Below, one piece after another: positions 8,191 through 16,945 of a stretch of DNA of 44,245 nucleotides. The stretch covers positions 1 to 44,245 of the forward strand of contig JAYQPQ010000005.1 in NCBI GenBank assembly GCA_038145405.1. The letters are read 5' to 3'. The notes beneath the pieces were generated by a model. The model was given only the letters and a program-made list of their open reading frames with translations. It had not been told where the DNA came from and made no database searches. Source of the stretch: JAYQPQ01 sp038145405. GTDB lineage: Bacteria > Pseudomonadota > Gammaproteobacteria > Pseudomonadales > GM7GCV1. Every line of letters starts with the position of its first letter. Position 1 is the stretch's first letter. The position numbers and the translations under genes were made by a program.

Positions 8191-9129
8191 CTAACTATCG
8201 CGCAACTCCCGGGGCAATGCAAAGTGGACGTTCTCGACGATGCCGCTGGCCTGGCGCGGTTCGCTGCCGCCGTGATGCACGAGAAACTGCACCACCTCGT
8301 CCACCAGAACTTCTGGTGCCGAAGCACCGGCGGTGACACCCACACTGCGCTTACCTACCAACCAAGCCGGATCGATATGGCTGGCCGTCTCGATTAGATG
8401 CGCCTCGGCGCCGCACCGCTCGGCGAGTTCGCGCAAACGGTTGGAGTTGGAGCTGTTCTCCGAGCCAACCACCAGAACCAGATCTGCCTCTAACGCCAGC
8501 TGCTTCACGGCATCCTGGCGATTCTGGGTGGCGTAGCAGATATCGTCCTTGCGCGGACCACCAATGGCCGGAAAGCGCTCGCGCAGGGCATCGATCACTC
8601 GGCGCGTATCGTCCATGGATAGCGTGGTTTGGGTAACAAAGGCCAGTCGCGACGGATCGCGAACCTGCAACTCCTGTACATCCTCCGCATCTTCCACCAG
8701 GTACATCTTGCCGCCATGTGATCGATCGAACTGGCCCATGGTGCCCTCGACTTCGGGATGGCCCTGGTGACCGATGAGGATGCACTCCATACCTTCGCGA
8801 CTGTACTTGGCGACTTCCATGTGCACCTTGGTGACCAGCGGACAAGTGGCATCGAATACCCTGAGCTGACGGCGATCAGCTTCTTCCTTGACGGCTCGCG
8901 ACACGCCGTGCGCGCTGAAGATGACGATGACGTTGTCCGGCACTTCATCCAGCTCATCGACAAAAATGGCGCCGCGATTGCGCAGCTGATCCACCACAAA
9001 CTTGTTATGCACTACCTCGTGGCGAACATAGATCGGCGGCCCAAAGACATCCAGGGCGCGGTTGACGATATCAATGGCGCGGTCGACACCGGCACAAAAT
9101 CCGCGCGGATTGGCGAGCTGGATCTGCAT
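8191..9129 (-). CDS. ispH: 4-hydroxy-3-methylbut-2-enyl diphosphate reductase IspH
   Basis: 312 residues. IspH (LytB) is the last enzyme of the methylerythritol phosphate route, reducing HMBPP to IPP and DMAPP with a [4Fe-4S] cluster. The three cluster ligands are visible as C12 (RGFCAGV), C96 (DATCPLV) and C198 (DICYATQNRQ); substrate residues H41, H124 and E126 (HQGHPEVEG) are present. It is the last intact gene of the ribF-ileS-lspA-fkpB-ispH operon, starting one base after the fkpB stop. Its isoprenoid product feeds IspB, encoded 11 kb away. Confidence 0.98.
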   Translation of the reverse strand: MQIQLANPRGFCAGVDRAIDIVNRALDVFGPPIYVRHEVVHNKFVVDQLRNRGAIFVDELDEVPDNVIVIFSAHGVSRAVKEEADRRQLRVFDATCPLVTKVHMEVAKYSREGMECILIGHQGHPEVEGTMGQFDRSHGGKMYLVEDAEDVQELQVRDPSRLAFVTQTTLSMDDTRRVIDALRERFPAIGGPRKDDICYATQNRQDAVKQLALEADLVLVVGSENSSNSNRLRELAERCGAEAHLIETASHIDPAWLVGKRSVGVTAGASAPEVLVDEVVQFLVHHGGSEPRQASGIVENVHFALPRELRDS

Positions 9130-9130
9130 G

Positions 9131-9568
9131 CTAGTAGCTCACCTCCGGCTGCACATCGTGAATCTGTACTTCGAACAGCAGTTCGCGTCCCGCCAACGGG
9201 TGATTGAAGTCGACTTCAACACGTGCGTTGGCGACGGCGATAACGACACCCGGCACCTCGCCGCGAGCGGCATCGGCAAAGTTCAGCACCATCCCGAGCT
9301 CGGGATTGGCGTCAAACTGATCGCGGTCGAATACCTGTACATTTTCTTCCCGATGCGGACCGAAGCCCTGGTCTGCATCGATGCGTAGTTCGGCGCGCTG
9401 TCCGGCTCGCAGACCAAAAAGAGCGCGCTCAAAACCGGGCAGCAAATTGCCATCGCCAACGACAAATTGCACCGGCGGTCGGTCGAAGTTGGAGTCGACG
9501 ACCTCGCCACTCGCCAATTTGATGGCGAAATTCAGGCTGATGCGTGTCTGCGGACCAATTTCAATCAT
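9131..9568 (-). CDS. fkpB: FKBP-type peptidyl-prolyl isomerase FkpB (SlpA)
   Basis: 145 residues from ATG 9568 (MIEIGPQTRISLNFAIKL). This SlyD-like prolyl isomerase with an inserted chaperone flap acts in the cytoplasm. Visible landmarks are SGEVVDSNFDRPPVQFVVGDG and LLPGFERALFGLRAGQ of the FK506-binding fold, the insert between about 70 and 125, and the return strand VDFNHPLAGRELLFEVQI. An upstream in-frame extension to 9673 is ignored because it only covers the end of lspA. The start overlaps the lspA stop by eight bases, the usual lspA-fkpB-ispH coupling. Confidence 0.95.
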   Translation of the reverse strand: MIEIGPQTRISLNFAIKLASGEVVDSNFDRPPVQFVVGDGNLLPGFERALFGLRAGQRAELRIDADQGFGPHREENVQVFDRDQFDANPELGMVLNFADAARGEVPGVVIAVANARVEVDFNHPLAGRELLFEVQIHDVQPEVSY

Positions 9569-10064
9569 GGGGTACTTCACGCGATTCCTGCCACCACAGG
9601 ACAATGAGTAAGGCGGCGCCAACCGATATACAGCTATCTGCCAGGTTAAAGGCGGGGAAGTACTTTCCGCCATAGTGCAGCGAAATAAAATCCACTACAT
9701 AGCCGAGGCTGACTCGGTCGATCAGATTACCCAGCGCTCCCGCCAGAATGAGGCAAAAGGCCAAGCGCGCAAGTACCTCGGCTTGGCGTGGCAGCCAGGC
9801 CAGCAATAGTAGGGACACAGCCAGAGAAAGCAGGGTGAAAAACCAGCGTTGCCAGCCGCCGGCGTCCGACAAAAAGCTGAAAGCCGCACCCCGGTTATGC
9901 AACAAGATCAGATCAAAGAAGGGCAATACCTCCAGCGGACGGGCATAGACCAAATGGGCACTGGCCAGCGACTTGGTGTACTGATCCAGCAGGATCAGCA
10001 GCAGGGCAGCCAGATACCAGAGCCAGGCTGCTTTGCAGGCTTCAAGCCAGGCGACGCGATTCAC
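9561..10064 (-). CDS. lspA: Lipoprotein signal peptidase LspA
   Basis: 167 residues from GTG 10064. I chose this start because GAGG at 10074-10071 sits six bases upstream and it gives the normal family length; the gene then overlaps the end of ileS by 23 bases. LspA is the aspartyl peptidase of the inner membrane that removes lipoprotein signal peptides after diacylglyceryl transfer; BamD from this window would be a substrate. Four hydrophobic segments are visible. The family motifs GNLIDR, YVVDFI (first catalytic Asp) and FNLADS (second catalytic Asp) are intact. Confidence 0.95.
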   Translation of the reverse strand: MNRVAWLEACKAAWLWYLAALLLILLDQYTKSLASAHLVYARPLEVLPFFDLILLHNRGAAFSFLSDAGGWQRWFFTLLSLAVSLLLLAWLPRQAEVLARLAFCLILAGALGNLIDRVSLGYVVDFISLHYGGKYFPAFNLADSCISVGAALLIVLWWQESREVPHD

Positions 10065-12846
10065 CGGCTCCCTCGATATTTTCCACGCAGCGGCTGCAGA
10101 GCTCAGGGTGCTTGGGCAGACTGCCCACGTCCTCGCGAACATGCCAGCAGCGCACACACTTGGTTCCAGGCGCCGTATGCAGGGTGATAGCAAGCCCCGG
10201 TAACTCGGTGGCGACGCCGCCACTTGCCTCAGTAAAGGTGGCCGCCGAGGTGATCAGCAGGAAACGCAACTCGTCACCGGTCTTCTTCAGGGTTGCCAGC
10301 AGCTCACCCTGCGCGTGCAATTGCACGCTGGCTTCCAGCGATCCGCCCAGTTGACCCTCTTTGCGGGCCTTTTCAATGGCACCGTTTACCGCTTCGCGAA
10401 TGGCCAGCAGATTCTGCCAATCCTGATCGCTCAGGCTGTGCGTCGCAGGCAGCGCCGGAAATACGTGCCACTCGGCAGTAAAGACCGACCCTTGAGCGTC
10501 GGGCAGATAACTCCACATTTCATCGGCAGTGAAACTCAAAATGGGGGCAATCCAGCGCACGAAGGCCTGCGCCAGATGATAGATGGCCGTCTGCGCCGAA
10601 CGACGCGCCAGACTCTGGCGAGCGCCGGTATAGATGCGATCCTTGATCACGTCCAGGTAGAAGCCACCCAGCTCATTGATACAGAAATTGTGCAGTCGCT
10701 GATAGATCAGATGGAAACGGTAGTCCTGGTAGTCACGCAAAATCTGCTGCTGCAGTTCGCGGCTGCGTTCCAGTACCCACGTATCGAGCTCAACCATCTG
10801 TTCCGGCGCAACACTGTCGGTTGGCAGATTAAACCCATCCAGATTGGCCAGCAGATAGCGCGCTGTGTTGCGAATGCGCCGATAGGAGTCCGAGGTGCGT
10901 CGCAGAATTTCATCGGAAACGGTCATTTCACCGGAAAAGTCCGTGGCCGCCACCCAAAGTCGCAGTACGTCGGCACCAAGCTGATTCATCACGGACTGCG
11001 GTGCCACCACGTTGCCCAGGGATTTGGACATCTTGCGACCATCGGCGTCGACGGTAAAACCGTGAGTGAGCACTGCACGATAGGGTGCGGCATGGTTGAT
11101 CGCGATGGATGTCTTCAGAGACGACTGGAACCAACCGCGGTGCTGATCGGAGCCCTCCAGGTAAAGATCGGCGGGAAAACCGAGCGCTTCGCGTTGCCGC
11201 ATCACCGTGTCGTGTGTCACGCCGGAGTCAAACCAGACATCGAGCGTATCCGTGACCTTGGCATAATCCCCGGCCTCGTCGCCCAACAGTTCCTGCACAT
11301 CCAGCTCAAACCAGGCCTCGATGCCGGTTTGTTCCATACGCTGAGCCACCTGCCCGATCAGTTCGGCGGTGCGCGGGTGCAGGGTCTGATCCCGACGATG
11401 GATGAAGAGAGTGATAGGTACACCCCAGGTGCGTTGTCGCGAAATACACCAGTCCGGACTGCTTTCGAGCATGGCCTCAATGCGTGCGCGACCCCAGCCG
11501 GGAATCCAGTCGACCTGAGCGACCGCGGCGCGCGCCTCATTTAGCAGGCCAGCCTGATCCATGCTGATGAACCACTGCGGCGTGGCGCGAAAAATAAGGG
11601 GGGTTTTGGTGCGCCAGCAATGCGGATAACTGTGGGTGAACTGGTGCGCGGACAACAGCGCTCCGCGTTCCTTGAGTACCGCCATAACCTTTTCGTCCAC
11701 TTTGTAGACGTGTTCTCCGGCAAACAACTCGACACCCGGCCGGAACAAGCCGTGGTCATCCACGTAATTGAGGATTTCCAGACCATATATTTGGCCCATG
11801 CGGAAGTCGTCTTCACCGTGATCCGGCGCCGTATGCACCAGCCCGGTTCCAGCATCCGTGGTGACGTGTTCACCGAGCAAAACCGGGATGGAGCGAGCAT
11901 AGAAGGGGTGCTGGGTCTGCAGCCCCTGCAACGCGGCACCCTGGCAGGTCGCCAGCACTTTCGTGATGGCAAGCCCGCTGCGTTGGGCAAAGCTTTCCAG
12001 CAGCGCGGCAGCAACCACCAGCAGGCGATCCTGTCCTTCGATGCGGACCAGTTGGTATTCCAGTTCGGGATGCACGCTGATAGCCTGGCTCGATGGCAGA
12101 GTCCATGGCGTAGTGGTCCAGATGACCAGCCCAACATCCTGCTCAAGGCCAGCCTGTGCAAAAGCTGAAGCCAGCTGCTGGCGGCCCTGCGCCGATGCGA
12201 CCGGATAGGCCACATCGATCGACCAGGACTGCTTGTCCTGATACTCCACCTCCGCCTCGGCCATGGCGGAGCCGCCGACGACACTCCAATAAACTGGTTT
12301 GACCCCCTTGTACAGGTGGCCATTGGCGATCACCTTGCCAAGTGCGCGTACGATGTCGGCCTCGGTGCGAAAATCCATGGTCAGATAGGGATGATCCCAA
12401 TCGCCCAGCACGCCGAGACGAATAAAGTCCTGGCGCTGGCACTGCACCTGCTGCATGGCGTATTCGCGGCACTTGGCTCGAAAGGTGGCCTGATCGACCT
12501 TGTCCCCGGCGCGACCGATCTTCTTCTCAACCTGGTTCTCGATGGGCAGGCCATGACAGTCCCAACCCGGTACATAGGGTGCGTCCAGGCCATCGAGCGT
12601 GCGCGCCTTGACGATAATATCCTTGAGAATCTTGTTCACCGCATGGCCAATATGGATGTCCCCATTGGCGTAGGGCGGGCCGTCGTGAAGAATGAACTTT
12701 TCCCTGCCCTGGCGCGCTTCCCGCACCTGCTGGTAAAGGCCGCTATCAATCCAGTACTGCAGCCGTGCCGGCTCGCTCTGGGCGAGATTGGCCTTCATGG
12801 GAAAGTCCGTGCGCGGCAGGTTAAGTGTCGATTTGTAGTCCGTCAT
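10042..12846 (-). CDS. ileS: Isoleucyl-tRNA synthetase IleS
   Basis: 934 residues, bacterial length. Class I synthetase that charges tRNA-Ile and edits valine. The HIGH signature is HIGH at 65-68 (GDIHIGHA), the KMSKS loop is near residue 600 (DGRKMSKSLGN), and the CP1 editing domain lies between them (TTPWTLPSSQA, GTGLVHTAPDHGEDDF). The C-terminal zinc finger is complete with CVRCWHV and LCSRC. Start ATG 12846 (MTDYKSTLNLP) is standard. It follows ribF by six bases and overlaps lspA. Confidence 0.98.
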   Translation of the reverse strand: MTDYKSTLNLPRTDFPMKANLAQSEPARLQYWIDSGLYQQVREARQGREKFILHDGPPYANGDIHIGHAVNKILKDIIVKARTLDGLDAPYVPGWDCHGLPIENQVEKKIGRAGDKVDQATFRAKCREYAMQQVQCQRQDFIRLGVLGDWDHPYLTMDFRTEADIVRALGKVIANGHLYKGVKPVYWSVVGGSAMAEAEVEYQDKQSWSIDVAYPVASAQGRQQLASAFAQAGLEQDVGLVIWTTTPWTLPSSQAISVHPELEYQLVRIEGQDRLLVVAAALLESFAQRSGLAITKVLATCQGAALQGLQTQHPFYARSIPVLLGEHVTTDAGTGLVHTAPDHGEDDFRMGQIYGLEILNYVDDHGLFRPGVELFAGEHVYKVDEKVMAVLKERGALLSAHQFTHSYPHCWRTKTPLIFRATPQWFISMDQAGLLNEARAAVAQVDWIPGWGRARIEAMLESSPDWCISRQRTWGVPITLFIHRRDQTLHPRTAELIGQVAQRMEQTGIEAWFELDVQELLGDEAGDYAKVTDTLDVWFDSGVTHDTVMRQREALGFPADLYLEGSDQHRGWFQSSLKTSIAINHAAPYRAVLTHGFTVDADGRKMSKSLGNVVAPQSVMNQLGADVLRLWVAATDFSGEMTVSDEILRRTSDSYRRIRNTARYLLANLDGFNLPTDSVAPEQMVELDTWVLERSRELQQQILRDYQDYRFHLIYQRLHNFCINELGGFYLDVIKDRIYTGARQSLARRSAQTAIYHLAQAFVRWIAPILSFTADEMWSYLPDAQGSVFTAEWHVFPALPATHSLSDQDWQNLLAIREAVNGAIEKARKEGQLGGSLEASVQLHAQGELLATLKKTGDELRFLLITSAATFTEASGGVATELPGLAITLHTAPGTKCVRCWHVREDVGSLPKHPELCSRCVENIEGAGESRRLA

Positions 12847-12852
12847 CTCGTC

Positions 12853-13809
12853 TCAAGCTCTCGTCTGCTGCGCCAGCCACTGGCGCGCCCAGTTCATATC
12901 GGCGCGAATCTGTTGCTCCAGCGCCTGGTAAGTAGCAAAGTGTTGCTCGTCCCGAATTTTTTGCAAAAAGCTCACGCAAAGGCGGCGACCATACAGGTTT
13001 TCCGAAAAATCCAGAAGATGCACTTCCAGCAGCGGATGATCACTCTGGCCTACCGCAGGTCGGTAACCCAGATTGGCGACGCCCTGATGCACCGCCCCCG
13101 ATTCCAGTCGCGCCTCCACAACAAATACCCCGCGAATGGTCAATCGATCCTTCGACAGCGGAATATTGGCGGTGGGCACGCCGAGTTGACGCCCTATCTG
13201 GCGGCCAGCTACGACGCGACCCTGAATGCTGTAGTCGCGTCCCAGCAACTGCCTGGCAGACGCCAGATTACCCTGCGCCAGTTCGGCGCGAATGCGGGAA
13301 CTGCTGACGCGGGCGCCCCCCTGCTCCAGAGTAGGACTGCGCAGCGGGGTAAATCCATACTTGGCGCCCAGCACTTTCAATAACTCGTAATCCCCGCCCC
13401 GGTCGGCACCAAAGCGAAAATCGTCGCCGATCATGACCAGGCGGGCATTGAGACTGCCCACTACCACCTCTTCGACGAAGGCCTGGGCACTCAGGCCGCA
13501 GATATGCTGATCAAACTTGGTGCAGATCACCTGATCTGGGCCCAGCTGCGCCAGGCTGCCAACCTTTTCGCGCCAACCCATCAGGCTGGGTGCGGCATCC
13601 TCGCCGGCAAAATACTGCGCCGGACGCGGATAGAAGGTCAGCACAGAGGAGGGTATTCCCAAATGTTGGCATTGGCGTACCAATTCGCTGACTACTGCCT
13701 GGTGCCCCAGATGCACGCCGTCAAAGGATCCAATCGTCAGCCCGCAGGCAGGCCAGTTAGCCCGACGCGGCAATCGACTGCGGACGGAGGACGTTTGAAG
13801 GGCGGTCAC
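12853..13809 (-). CDS. ribF: Bifunctional riboflavin kinase / FMN adenylyltransferase RibF
   Basis: 318 residues from GTG 13809. RibF phosphorylates riboflavin to FMN and adenylates it to FAD. The nucleotidyltransferase domain shows GSFDGVHLGH at 27-36 and SSSRIRAELAQGN; the flavokinase domain shows GRQLGVPTANI and the metal-binding Thr/Asn region. The open frame reaches 13998, but the upstream part overlaps murJ and does not resemble RibF. GTG 13809 gives the usual length, though no strong ribosome site is visible there. First gene of the ileS-lspA-fkpB-ispH operon. No FMN riboswitch was recognised upstream. Confidence 0.95.
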   Translation of the reverse strand: MTALQTSSVRSRLPRRANWPACGLTIGSFDGVHLGHQAVVSELVRQCQHLGIPSSVLTFYPRPAQYFAGEDAAPSLMGWREKVGSLAQLGPDQVICTKFDQHICGLSAQAFVEEVVVGSLNARLVMIGDDFRFGADRGGDYELLKVLGAKYGFTPLRSPTLEQGGARVSSSRIRAELAQGNLASARQLLGRDYSIQGRVVAGRQIGRQLGVPTANIPLSKDRLTIRGVFVVEARLESGAVHQGVANLGYRPAVGQSDHPLLEVHLLDFSENLYGRRLCVSFLQKIRDEQHFATYQALEQQIRADMNWARQWLAQQTRA

Positions 13810-13843
13810 GGCAGAGTCCGGAAAAGTTGCGCAGTATAACGGA

Positions 13844-15424
13844 TTAGTGCAGGTCTTTTGGACGCATACCGAGCAGGGCCAGCGTGCCGAGATAGCTCGC
13901 CAGACCAAGGCTGCAAAGGCCCAGCAGTGCGCCAAGACGCTGCCAGGCGGTCCAGGCGACCCAGGTCTCGGCGGCGGGACAAAGCCATAGCAGGCCAAGG
14001 CTCATGATTGCCAGCGCCAGGGTCAGTTTGAGACTGAACTGGCGCCAGCCCGGCAAGGGCTGGTAGGCGTTGGTGCGGCGCAGACCGCGGTAGAGCAGCG
14101 CCAGGTTGAGGTAGGCCGAGAGCGACGTGGCGAGCGCCAGCCCGGCGTGACCAATCTGCCAAAGATGGTAGAACACCAGCACCAGTACCAGGTTCATGCC
14201 CATGTTGGCCAGCATGGCGATAATGCCGATACGCACGGGTGTACGGGTGTCTTCCCGCGAGAAATAGCCGGTTGCCAGCACCTTGACCAGCATAAAAGCG
14301 ACCAGACCGAGCGCGTAGGCGCGCAGGCTGGCCGCCGACATCTGCACGTCAAAGGCGCTCATTTCGCCATACATGAAAAGGGTAGAGAGGATGGGCAGCG
14401 CCAGGATAACCAGAGCCAGGGCGGCGGGCATGCCAATCAGCAGCACCAAGCGATTGGCCCAGTCCAAAGTGGCGGAGAATTCCGCCGGGTTCGCGGCAAA
14501 GTGCTGGCGCGACAGGGCCGGCAGAATGACCGTGGCGATAGCGATGCCAAAAACACCCAGCGGTAGCTCTGACAGGCGATCCGAATAGTAGAGCCAGGAC
14601 ACACTGCCGGTGGGCAGCAGGGACGCCAAAAGGGTATCGAACAAGACATTAACCTGGTAGACCGACGCACCGATGACGGCCGGCGCCATGAGTTTCAGAA
14701 TGCGTCTGACCCCGGGATCGTCCCAGCGCAGTTCCGGCACTGGCAGCATATGCATGCGCGCCAGGAAGGGCAGCTGAAAGCAGAACTGCACAATCCCCGC
14801 CACCAGCACCGCCCAGGCCAGCGTCATGGCGGGCTCTCCCGTCCAGAACTGGCCGAGCAATGCGCCGGTAATTAGGCAGACATTGAGCAGCACGGGTGTG
14901 AACGCCGGTACGGCAAAGCGATCGTAGGCGTTGAGGATGGCTCCCGCCATGCCGGTGAGTGAAATAAAAAACAGGTAGGGAAAGGTGATACGGATCATCT
15001 GTGCGGTCAGCTCGAACTTCTCGGAATCGAGCCGGAAACCGGGCGCAAACACAGTGGTTACCAACGGGGAGGCGACCACGACCAGCAAGGTGACCATGAA
15101 CAGGACAGAACCCAGAGCACCCGCCGTCCGATTCAGCAGCTGCAGGGTATCTGCGCGACTGCGATTGTGGCGGTAGTCGCTGAGTACCGGCACGAAGGCA
15201 ATACTGAAGGAACCCTCGGCAAAGAGGCGACGAAAGAAATTCGGAATCCGAAAAGCGACAAAGAATGCATCGGCCGCCGCCACAGCACCCAGCGCCTGGG
15301 CCAACACCACATCGCGGACCAGGCCAAACACCCGCGAGACCAAGGTCAGCCCGCCGACAGAACTGCTAGCCCCGAGCAATTTCCTGGCGTTTACCTGAGG
15401 TTGTTGGGGTGCGGCATCAGCCAT
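13844..15424 (-). CDS. murJ: Lipid II flippase MurJ
   Basis: 526 residues of almost entirely hydrophobic helices, fitting the 14-helix MOP-superfamily flippase that moves lipid II across the inner membrane. Landmarks include SRVFGLVRDVVLAQALGA at the N-terminus with its conserved Arg pair, AFFVAFRIPNFFRRLFAEGS with the Ala-Glu-Gly-Ser motif, and FSREDTRTPVRIG in the middle. Start ATG 15424. It shares orientation with ribF, 34 bases downstream, and is divergent from rpsT. The murJ-rpsT and ribF neighbourhood is conserved in gammaproteobacteria. Confidence 0.97.
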   Translation of the reverse strand: MADAAPQQPQVNARKLLGASSSVGGLTLVSRVFGLVRDVVLAQALGAVAAADAFFVAFRIPNFFRRLFAEGSFSIAFVPVLSDYRHNRSRADTLQLLNRTAGALGSVLFMVTLLVVVASPLVTTVFAPGFRLDSEKFELTAQMIRITFPYLFFISLTGMAGAILNAYDRFAVPAFTPVLLNVCLITGALLGQFWTGEPAMTLAWAVLVAGIVQFCFQLPFLARMHMLPVPELRWDDPGVRRILKLMAPAVIGASVYQVNVLFDTLLASLLPTGSVSWLYYSDRLSELPLGVFGIAIATVILPALSRQHFAANPAEFSATLDWANRLVLLIGMPAALALVILALPILSTLFMYGEMSAFDVQMSAASLRAYALGLVAFMLVKVLATGYFSREDTRTPVRIGIIAMLANMGMNLVLVLVFYHLWQIGHAGLALATSLSAYLNLALLYRGLRRTNAYQPLPGWRQFSLKLTLALAIMSLGLLWLCPAAETWVAWTAWQRLGALLGLCSLGLASYLGTLALLGMRPKDLH

Positions 15425-15500
15425 GCAGGGCTATGAACTCTGGGCAAGGGGTGGCGCCAGTTTACCTGCCTCACCCCCGGCCTCCAAACCCCCGTTTCTG

Positions 15501-15529
15501 TTGACATAAAGGGCCGCCACAGGCATAGT
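15501..15529 (+). promoter_or_regulatory. Probable sigma70 promoter of rpsT
   Basis: TTGACA (15501-15506), a 17-base spacer and CATAGT (15524-15529). The -35 box is a full consensus match and the -10 matches four of six. A transcript would start near 15536 with a leader of about 40 bases before rpsT. Confidence 0.55.
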
Positions 15530-15576
15530 TGCGCCCCCTGAATTCCTGACCCTGATTGAGGTTGTAAAAAACACCT

Positions 15577-15843
15577 ATGGCCAACACTACGCAAGCCAGA
15601 AAACGCGCTCGCCAGGCAGAGCAGCGTCGCATGCTGAAATCCAGCCAGCGCTCCATGGTGCGCACCTATATCAAACGAGTTTATGCCGCCGTAGCCGCCA
15701 AGGATGCCGACGCCGCCAAGGCTGCGCTGCAGGCCGCCGTGCCGGTTATCGACCGCATGGCCGACAAGGGCATAATTCACAAGAACAAAGCATCGCGCCA
15801 TAAGAGCCGACTCAATGCCCACGTCAAAGCGCTGAGCTCCTGA
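15577..15843 (+). CDS. rpsT: 30S ribosomal protein bS20
   Basis: 88 residues, the normal size, starting MANTTQARKRARQAEQRR and rich in Arg, Lys and Ala, as expected for the helical protein that binds the 5' domain and h44 of 16S rRNA. The conserved core SSQRSMVRTYIKRV and the C-terminal NKASRHKSRLNAHVKAL are present. It is transcribed alone from its own promoter and ends at a strong hairpin terminator 17 bases after the stop. Divergent from murJ and convergent with hisC. Confidence 0.98.
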   Translation: MANTTQARKRARQAEQRRMLKSSQRSMVRTYIKRVYAAVAAKDADAAKAALQAAVPVIDRMADKGIIHKNKASRHKSRLNAHVKALSS

Positions 15844-15860
15844 GAACTTAGATGATGATA

Positions 15861-15885
15861 AAAGCCGGCTAATGCCGGCTTTTTT
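15861..15885. terminator. Bidirectional terminator between rpsT and hisC
   Basis: AAAGCCGGC (15861-15869), loop TAAT, GCCGGCTTT and a T run to 15885. The flanking A run means it also works for the minus strand; the hisC stop codon (15884-15886) lies in its edge. Confidence 0.85.
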
Positions 15886-16945
15886 ATGCCTGATAGAACT
15901 GGTCGAGCGCGAGGATCAGTCGCTGGGTCTGCTGCAGGGTGCCAAGGTTGATGCGCAGGCCCATTCGTCCAGAGCTATCGGCCTTGGGACGCACCAGAAT
16001 ATTCTGTTCCTGCAGGTAGGTAGCCAGCTCCTTGGCGCGCTCGGGAAAGGTCCAGAGAAAATTGGCCGCACTGGGCCAGTAATCCACTTTGTGCTGACGC
16101 AGCCAGGACTCAAACAGCGGACGCGATTCCTGCATCACTTCGCTGACGTAGTCGCGGGTGTATTCCGGCTGCTCAAGGGCTGCCTCGGCGGCAACCACAG
16201 CCAATTGGTTAATATCGTAAGGCCCACGAATCTTGAGCAATTGGCTGATGTTCTCGGCTTGACTCACAAGCATGCCAAAGCGCAGCGAGGGCAGACCCCA
16301 GGTCTTGGAGAAGGTGCGCGCCACGACCAGATTGGGATAGCGCTCCACCCGATCCACAACGCTCAGCCCGCTGTACTCAAAATAGCACTCATCGACCAGC
16401 ACCAGCGTGTCAGGCGCCGCGCGGAGCAGCGTCTCGATGTCGGCCGGCGCCACCCCAGTGCCACTGGGGTTATTGGGATTGGGCACCACGATCAGCCGTG
16501 TATCGACATCGACGGCCGCCAGCACCGCCTGCAGCGGAAACCCGGTTTGGCGGTTGTATTGCGGCTCGAGGATGCGCGCGTTCTCCACTTCAGCTAATTG
16601 ACGATAGATCGCAAAGCTGGGCGCCGGTATCACCGCCTTCCAACCGGGTACGGCCACGGCCCGGATCACCAGGTCGATGCCCTGGTCCGAGCCATTCGTA
16701 ATCATGACCTGTTCCGGGCTTACCCCCAGGTAGGCTGCCAGCCTGTCTGCAATGTCGCCGTAGGCCGGATACTTCTGCAGGGATCCGGATTGAATGTAGT
16801 CGCACAGGGCGCGGCAGATATGCTCGCTAACCGGCAGCGTGCGCTCGTTGAAATCCAGCAACAGATGACGCTGGGCCGAGCGACCTTCCAACGGCGGTTG
16901 ATAGGGCTTCATGCCATAGAGATTGTTGCGAAAAAACTGCTTCAT
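15884..16945 (-). CDS. hisC: Histidinol-phosphate aminotransferase-like enzyme (HisC family)
   Basis: 353 residues, fold-type I PLP aminotransferase. NPNNPSGT spans 156-163, LVDECYFEY gives the PLP-ring Asp at 185, and TFSKTWGLPSLRFG gives the Schiff-base lysine K214. The closest family is HisC, which transfers an amino group from glutamate to imidazole acetol phosphate in histidine synthesis; HisC-like enzymes can also use aromatic keto acids, so the substrate is inferred. ATG 16945 overlaps the proB stop in ATGA, pointing to translational coupling with proline synthesis rather than with a his operon. No other his gene is in the window, so this may be a second, specialised copy. Confidence 0.85.
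   Translation of the reverse strand: MKQFFRNNLYGMKPYQPPLEGRSAQRHLLLDFNERTLPVSEHICRALCDYIQSGSLQKYPAYGDIADRLAAYLGVSPEQVMITNGSDQGIDLVIRAVAVPGWKAVIPAPSFAIYRQLAEVENARILEPQYNRQTGFPLQAVLAAVDVDTRLIVVPNPNNPSGTGVAPADIETLLRAAPDTLVLVDECYFEYSGLSVVDRVERYPNLVVARTFSKTWGLPSLRFGMLVSQAENISQLLKIRGPYDINQLAVVAAEAALEQPEYTRDYVSEVMQESRPLFESWLRQHKVDYWPSAANFLWTFPERAKELATYLQEQNILVRPKADSSGRMGLRINLGTLQQTQRLILALDQFYQA

Noticed and set aside
10315..11544. 409-codon frame opposite ileS
   Set aside because: Antisense shadow of the synthetase; no recognisable domain.
13810..13843. FMN riboswitch ahead of ribF
   Set aside because: Only 34 bases separate ribF from murJ; there is no room for the aptamer.
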